Positions 60,711-64,000 of a DNA stretch of 64,000 nt are shown piece by piece. The stretch spans positions 1,984,001 to 2,048,000 of the forward strand of contig NZ_JACCBM010000001.1 in NCBI RefSeq assembly GCF_013409865.1, in the 5' to 3' direction. This DNA comes from Herbiconiux flava. GTDB lineage: Bacteria > Actinomycetota > Actinomycetes > Actinomycetales > Microbacteriaceae. The number at the start of each line of letters is the position of its first letter. The first letter of the stretch is position 1. The position numbers and the translations under genes are program-made. The notes below the pieces were generated by a model. It was not told where the DNA came from. It ran no database searches and saw only the letters and a program-made list of their open reading frames with translations.

Positions 60711-63311
60711 GTGAACACCTCTGCCCCCGACGGACGGTTCGACAACCCCGGTCAGCCCGACGACGAGCGCGACGGCGCCGAGCGCTACGATTTCCGCGCC
60801 CTGCAGGACAAGTGGCTGCCGGTCTGGGAGGAGCAGAAGCCCTTCCGCACCGACATCGAGGGCGACAAGCGCCCGCGCAAGTACGTGCTCGACATGTTCC
60901 CCTACCCCTCGGGCGACCTGCACATGGGGCACGCCGAGGCCTACGCACTCGGTGACGTCGTGGCGCGCTACTGGCGTCAGCAGGGCTTCAACGTGCTGCA
61001 CCCGATCGGCTGGGACTCGTTCGGCCTGCCCGCCGAGAACGCCGCCATCAAGCGCGGCCTCGACCCGCGTCAGTGGACCTACGACAACATCGAGCAGCAG
61101 CACTCGAGCTTCAAGAAGTACGCCGGCTCGTTCGACTGGGACCGCGTGCTGCACACCAGCGACCCCGAGTACTACAAGTGGAACCAGTGGCTGTTCCTGA
61201 AGATGTACGAGAAGGGCCTGGCGTACCGCAAGGCCAGCTGGGTCAACTGGGACCCGGTGGACCAGACCGTGCTCGCCAACGAGCAGGTGCTGCCCGACGG
61301 CACGTCCGAGCGCTCGGGCGCCGTCGTGGTGAAGAAGAAGCTGACGCAGTGGTACTTCCGCATCACCGACTACGCCGACCGCCTGCTGGATGACCTGAAG
61401 CAGCTCGAGGGCACCTGGCCCGCCAAGGTGATCGCGATGCAGCGCAACTGGATCGGCCGCTCCATCGGCGCCGACGTCGACTTCGCGGTCGAGGGGCGCG
61501 ACGAGCCCGTGACCGTGTTCACGACGCGGCCCGACACGCTGTACGGGGCGACGTTCATGGTGGTCGCACCCGACTCCGACCTGGCGATCGAGCTGGCCGC
61601 GGGGTCGCCCTCAGAGGAAGTTCGCGACCGCTTCGCGTCGTACCTGGCCGAGGTGCAGAAGTCGTCGGAGACCGAGCGTCAGGCGACCGACCGGCCGAAG
61701 ACCGGTATCTTCCTCGAGCGCTACGCGATCAACCCCGTCAACGGCGAGCGCCTGCCCATCTGGGCGGCCGACTACGTGCTGGCCGACTACGGCCACGGCG
61801 CCGTGATGGCCGTGCCCGCGCACGACCAGCGCGACCTCGACTTCGCGCGCGCCTTCGGGCTGCCCGTGCGCGTCGTGGTCGACACGCTGCAGCCGGTCAC
61901 CGGCGTCATCCCCGTGCTCGACCCCGACGACCTGCCCGAGCTGGAGGACCTGAACCCCGGCACCACCGGCATCGCGCTGGCCGGCGAGGGGCGACTGATC
62001 AACTCGGGGCCGCTCGACGGGCTGTCGAAGTCGAACGCGATCCGCAAGATCATCGAGATCCTCGAGGCGGCGGGCACCGGGCGGCCGGCGAAGAACTACC
62101 GCCTGCGCGACTGGCTGATCTCGCGGCAGCGGTACTGGGGCACGCCGATCCCGATCATCCACGGTGCGGACGGTCAGGAGTACCCGGTCCCGGAGGACCA
62201 GCTGCCCGTCGAGCTGCCGCCGACCGAGGGGCTCAACCTCACGCCGAAGGGCTCCTCGCCGCTCGGCGCAGCGTCGGACTGGGTCAACGTGCCCAACCCC
62301 GTCGACGGCTCGCCCGCGCGCCGCGACCCCGACACGATGGACACCTTCGTCGACAGCTCGTGGTACTTCCTGCGCTTCCTGTCGCCGAATGACTCCACGC
62401 AGGCGTTCGACCCGCGCGAGGTCGACAAGTGGGCGCCCGTCGACCAGTACGTCGGCGGTGTGACGCACGCGATCCTGCACCTGCTCTACGCCCGCTTCAT
62501 CACGAAGGTGCTGTTCGACCTCGGCTACGTCTCGTTCACCGAGCCCTTCAGCGCGCTGCTGAACCAGGGCATGGTGCTGATGGACGGCTCGGCCATGTCG
62601 AAGTCGAAGGGCAACCTGGTGCGCCTGTCCGACCAGCTCGACGAGCACGGTGTCGACGCGGTGCGTCTCACGATGGCCTTCGCCGGGCCGCCCGAGGACG
62701 ACATCGACTGGGCCGACGTGTCGCCGGCCGGGTCGGCGAAGTTCCTGGCGCGGGCGTGGCGGCTCGTGCTCGACGTGACCTCCGACCCCTCGGTGAACTG
62801 GCGTGAGGGCGACCGGGCGCTGCGGCGGCAGACCCACCGCTTCCTCGCCGAGGCGCCGGGCCTGATCGAGGCGTTCAAGTTCAACGTCGTCGTCGCGCGC
62901 CTGATGGAGCTCGTGAACGCGGCCCGCAAGGCCATCGACTCGGGCCCGGGCGGCGGCGACCCCGCCGTGCGCGAGGCCGTCGAGACGATCGCCCTCGGGC
63001 TGTCGCTGTTCGCGCCGTACACGGCCGAGGACATGTGGTCGCGCCTGGGCTACGACGCCTCCGTCGCGAACTACGGCTGGCGCAAGGCCGACCCGTCGCT
63101 GCTCACCCAGGACCTCGTGACCGCGGTCGTGCAGGTCGACGGCAAGGTGCGCGACCGGCTCGAGGTCTCGCCCAAGGTCGAGGGCGCCGCGCTCGAGGAG
63201 TCGGCGCGGGCGCTGCCCTCGGTGCAGCGGGCGATCGGCGACCGCACGGTCGTGACCGTCGTGGTGCGGGCGCCGCGGCTGGTGAACTTCGTCACCAAGC
63301 CGGCCTCGTAG
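60711..63311 (+). CDS. leuS: Leucine--tRNA ligase
   Basis: An 866-residue class I synthetase. HIGH motif as HMGH in [20 protein letters not shown] (about residues 64-83), the CP1 editing domain ('[19 protein letters not shown]', residues about 270-290, with the editing Thr-rich TRPDT), and the KMSKS motif as AMSKSKGN ([14 protein letters not shown]), with Ala in place of the first Lys. GTG 60711 has only a weak ribosome binding site. The comEA gene follows after 64 bp. Length is typical (about 860). Confidence 0.96.
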   Translation: MNTSAPDGRFDNPGQPDDERDGAERYDFRALQDKWLPVWEEQKPFRTDIEGDKRPRKYVLDMFPYPSGDLHMGHAEAYALGDVVARYWRQQGFNVLHPIGWDSFGLPAENAAIKRGLDPRQWTYDNIEQQHSSFKKYAGSFDWDRVLHTSDPEYYKWNQWLFLKMYEKGLAYRKASWVNWDPVDQTVLANEQVLPDGTSERSGAVVVKKKLTQWYFRITDYADRLLDDLKQLEGTWPAKVIAMQRNWIGRSIGADVDFAVEGRDEPVTVFTTRPDTLYGATFMVVAPDSDLAIELAAGSPSEEVRDRFASYLAEVQKSSETERQATDRPKTGIFLERYAINPVNGERLPIWAADYVLADYGHGAVMAVPAHDQRDLDFARAFGLPVRVVVDTLQPVTGVIPVLDPDDLPELEDLNPGTTGIALAGEGRLINSGPLDGLSKSNAIRKIIEILEAAGTGRPAKNYRLRDWLISRQRYWGTPIPIIHGADGQEYPVPEDQLPVELPPTEGLNLTPKGSSPLGAASDWVNVPNPVDGSPARRDPDTMDTFVDSSWYFLRFLSPNDSTQAFDPREVDKWAPVDQYVGGVTHAILHLLYARFITKVLFDLGYVSFTEPFSALLNQGMVLMDGSAMSKSKGNLVRLSDQLDEHGVDAVRLTMAFAGPPEDDIDWADVSPAGSAKFLARAWRLVLDVTSDPSVNWREGDRALRRQTHRFLAEAPGLIEAFKFNVVVARLMELVNAARKAIDSGPGGGDPAVREAVETIALGLSLFAPYTAEDMWSRLGYDASVANYGWRKADPSLLTQDLVTAVVQVDGKVRDRLEVSPKVEGAALEESARALPSVQRAIGDRTVVTVVVRAPRLVNFVTKPAS

Positions 63312-63375
63312 GGAGTTCTCCACAGGTTCTTCGTCCGCGTCTCGAGTTGGGGGGCGGCGTTCGTAGGGTGACGGC

Positions 63376-64000
63376 ATGTCACTGCCTGCGGCGCCGCCCC
63401 CTTCCTCGTCTGCTTCTTCGCCTTCTGTGCGGGTTCGGGTGGGCGTGGGGGCGGCCGTCGTCCTGGTGGTGGCGGCCCTGGTCGCGTCGGTGCTCGTGAC
63501 AGCTCTCACCCCGGTCGGTGCGACGACGGTCGTTCCGGATGCTCGTGCCGCCGGTTCCTCGTCGCCATCACCTGCCCCGCCGCTGCCGGGCGCCGGGCCC
63601 TCTTCGACCGCGTCGTCGTCATCCCTGTCCGAGCCCGTTCCGCCCGCCGCGCCGGCGCTCCTCGTCCACGTCCTCGGCGCAGTCGCTTCGCCGGGGGTGT
63701 ACGAACTGGGCGCCGGCTCGCGGGTCGTCGACGGTGTCGCGGCGGCGGGCGGGTTCGCGCCCTCCGCCGACAGCGCCTCGGTCAACCTCGCCCGCCCGCT
63801 CGTCGACGGGGAGCAGCTGCGGGTGCTCGCGGTCGGGGAGGCTCCGGCCCCACCGCTCCCGGGTACGCCGGCGGGTGCGTCGTCGGGCTCTGCTGCGCCC
63901 TCGGGTGGCGCGTCCGCCCCCTCACTCGTCAATCTCAACTCGGCGACCGAGATCGACCTCGACACCCTGCCCCGCATCGGCCCGGCGATGGCCACCCGCA
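63376..64000 (+). CDS. comEA: ComEA-like competence protein, 3' part beyond the window
   Basis: Translation from ATG 63376 stays open to the window end (208 codons). A short basic N-terminus and one transmembrane helix (about residues 22-48) are followed by a Ser/Pro/Ala linker, an SLBB domain (LLVHVLGAVASPGVYELGAG, about 96-115) and the start of a helix-hairpin-helix domain (LVNLNSATEIDLDTLPRIGP, about 185-204) that binds DNA. ComEA carries imported DNA across the wall; comEC commonly follows in actinobacteria but lies outside. No ribosome binding site is obvious. Confidence 0.92.
   Translation, partial: MSLPAAPPPSSSASSPSVRVRVGVGAAVVLVVAALVASVLVTALTPVGATTVVPDARAAGSSSPSPAPPLPGAGPSSTASSSSLSEPVPPAAPALLVHVLGAVASPGVYELGAGSRVVDGVAAAGGFAPSADSASVNLARPLVDGEQLRVLAVGEAPAPPLPGTPAGASSGSAAPSGGASAPSLVNLNSATEIDLDTLPRIGPAMATR

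Noticed and set aside
61611..63995. Minus-strand open frame of about 794 codons
   Set aside because: Antisense to leuS and comEA; no recognisable domain.

Overview
The window is high-GC DNA (roughly 70% G+C, estimated by eye) with dense, mostly operonic genes and GTG starts. It looks like chromosomal DNA of an actinobacterium, most probably of the family Microbacteriaceae. Pointers are an SCO4848-family membrane protein, a mycothiol-type thiol oxidoreductase homologue, an F420/LLM-type oxidoreductase, GTP-type PEP carboxykinase, tandem clpP genes, a RamB-type regulator, many leaderless TAnnnT promoters and the leuS-comEA order. The genus cannot be fixed from sequence alone. There is no phage, IS element, CRISPR array or origin. 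No gap between genes exceeds 300 bases.

Layout. 1-3.4 kb: the end of a glycogen debranching enzyme gene, a GerW/YtfJ-like protein and a DUF559 nuclease-like protein. 3.4-7.3 kb: a TPP-riboswitch-controlled ECF transporter operon (ykoE, a fused double ATPase, ykoC) ending in a small P-loop kinase. 7.3-12.3 kb: a DD-carboxypeptidase homologue that has lost catalytic residues, a small zincin, tRNA-His, orn, tRNA-Arg, small membrane proteins and msrA. 12.4-17.5 kb: ssb behind a 16-bp tandem repeat, a lipoprotein, ettA and two thioesterases. 17.6-23.5 kb (minus strand): FAD dehydrogenase, truncated haemoglobin, MscS channel, aminopeptidase N. 23.6-28.0 kb (plus): DsbA-like protein, rpiB, a Nei-like glycosylase, a PaiB-like protein and an amidohydrolase. 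28.1-32.7 kb: dps with a candidate iron box, membrane proteins, a nitroreductase and an LLM oxidoreductase. 32.8-38.1 kb: tRNA-Gly, tRNA-Pro, tig, clpP1, clpP2, an unassigned ATPase gene and clpX, a protein quality-control block. 38.1-40.9 kb: an ACC deaminase gene divergent from a GntR regulator and an aldo/keto reductase. 40.9-47.8 kb: GNAT, an archaeal-like valS, and pckG divergent from a RamB-like regulator. 47.8-53.6 kb: an App1-domain protein, TetR, a four-gene osmoprotectant ABC operon and DedA. 53.7-59.6 kb: cydABDC. 59.6-64 kb: a class IV aminotransferase, leuS and the start of comEA.

Most of the content is housekeeping. The points most worth a second look are regulatory or concern lost residues: the TPP riboswitch with an SD-sequestering hairpin; the perfect 12-bp palindrome inside the cydABDC promoter; a ClgR-like site before clpP1P2; a DtxR-like box before dps; a 16-bp tandem repeat running into the ssb ribosome binding site; the DD-peptidase homologue lacking its nucleophile and KTG motif; the Nei-like glycosylase with an acidic insert and a missing zinc ligand; and the ATPase gene inside the clp cluster. 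No clearly new multi-gene system was recognised.
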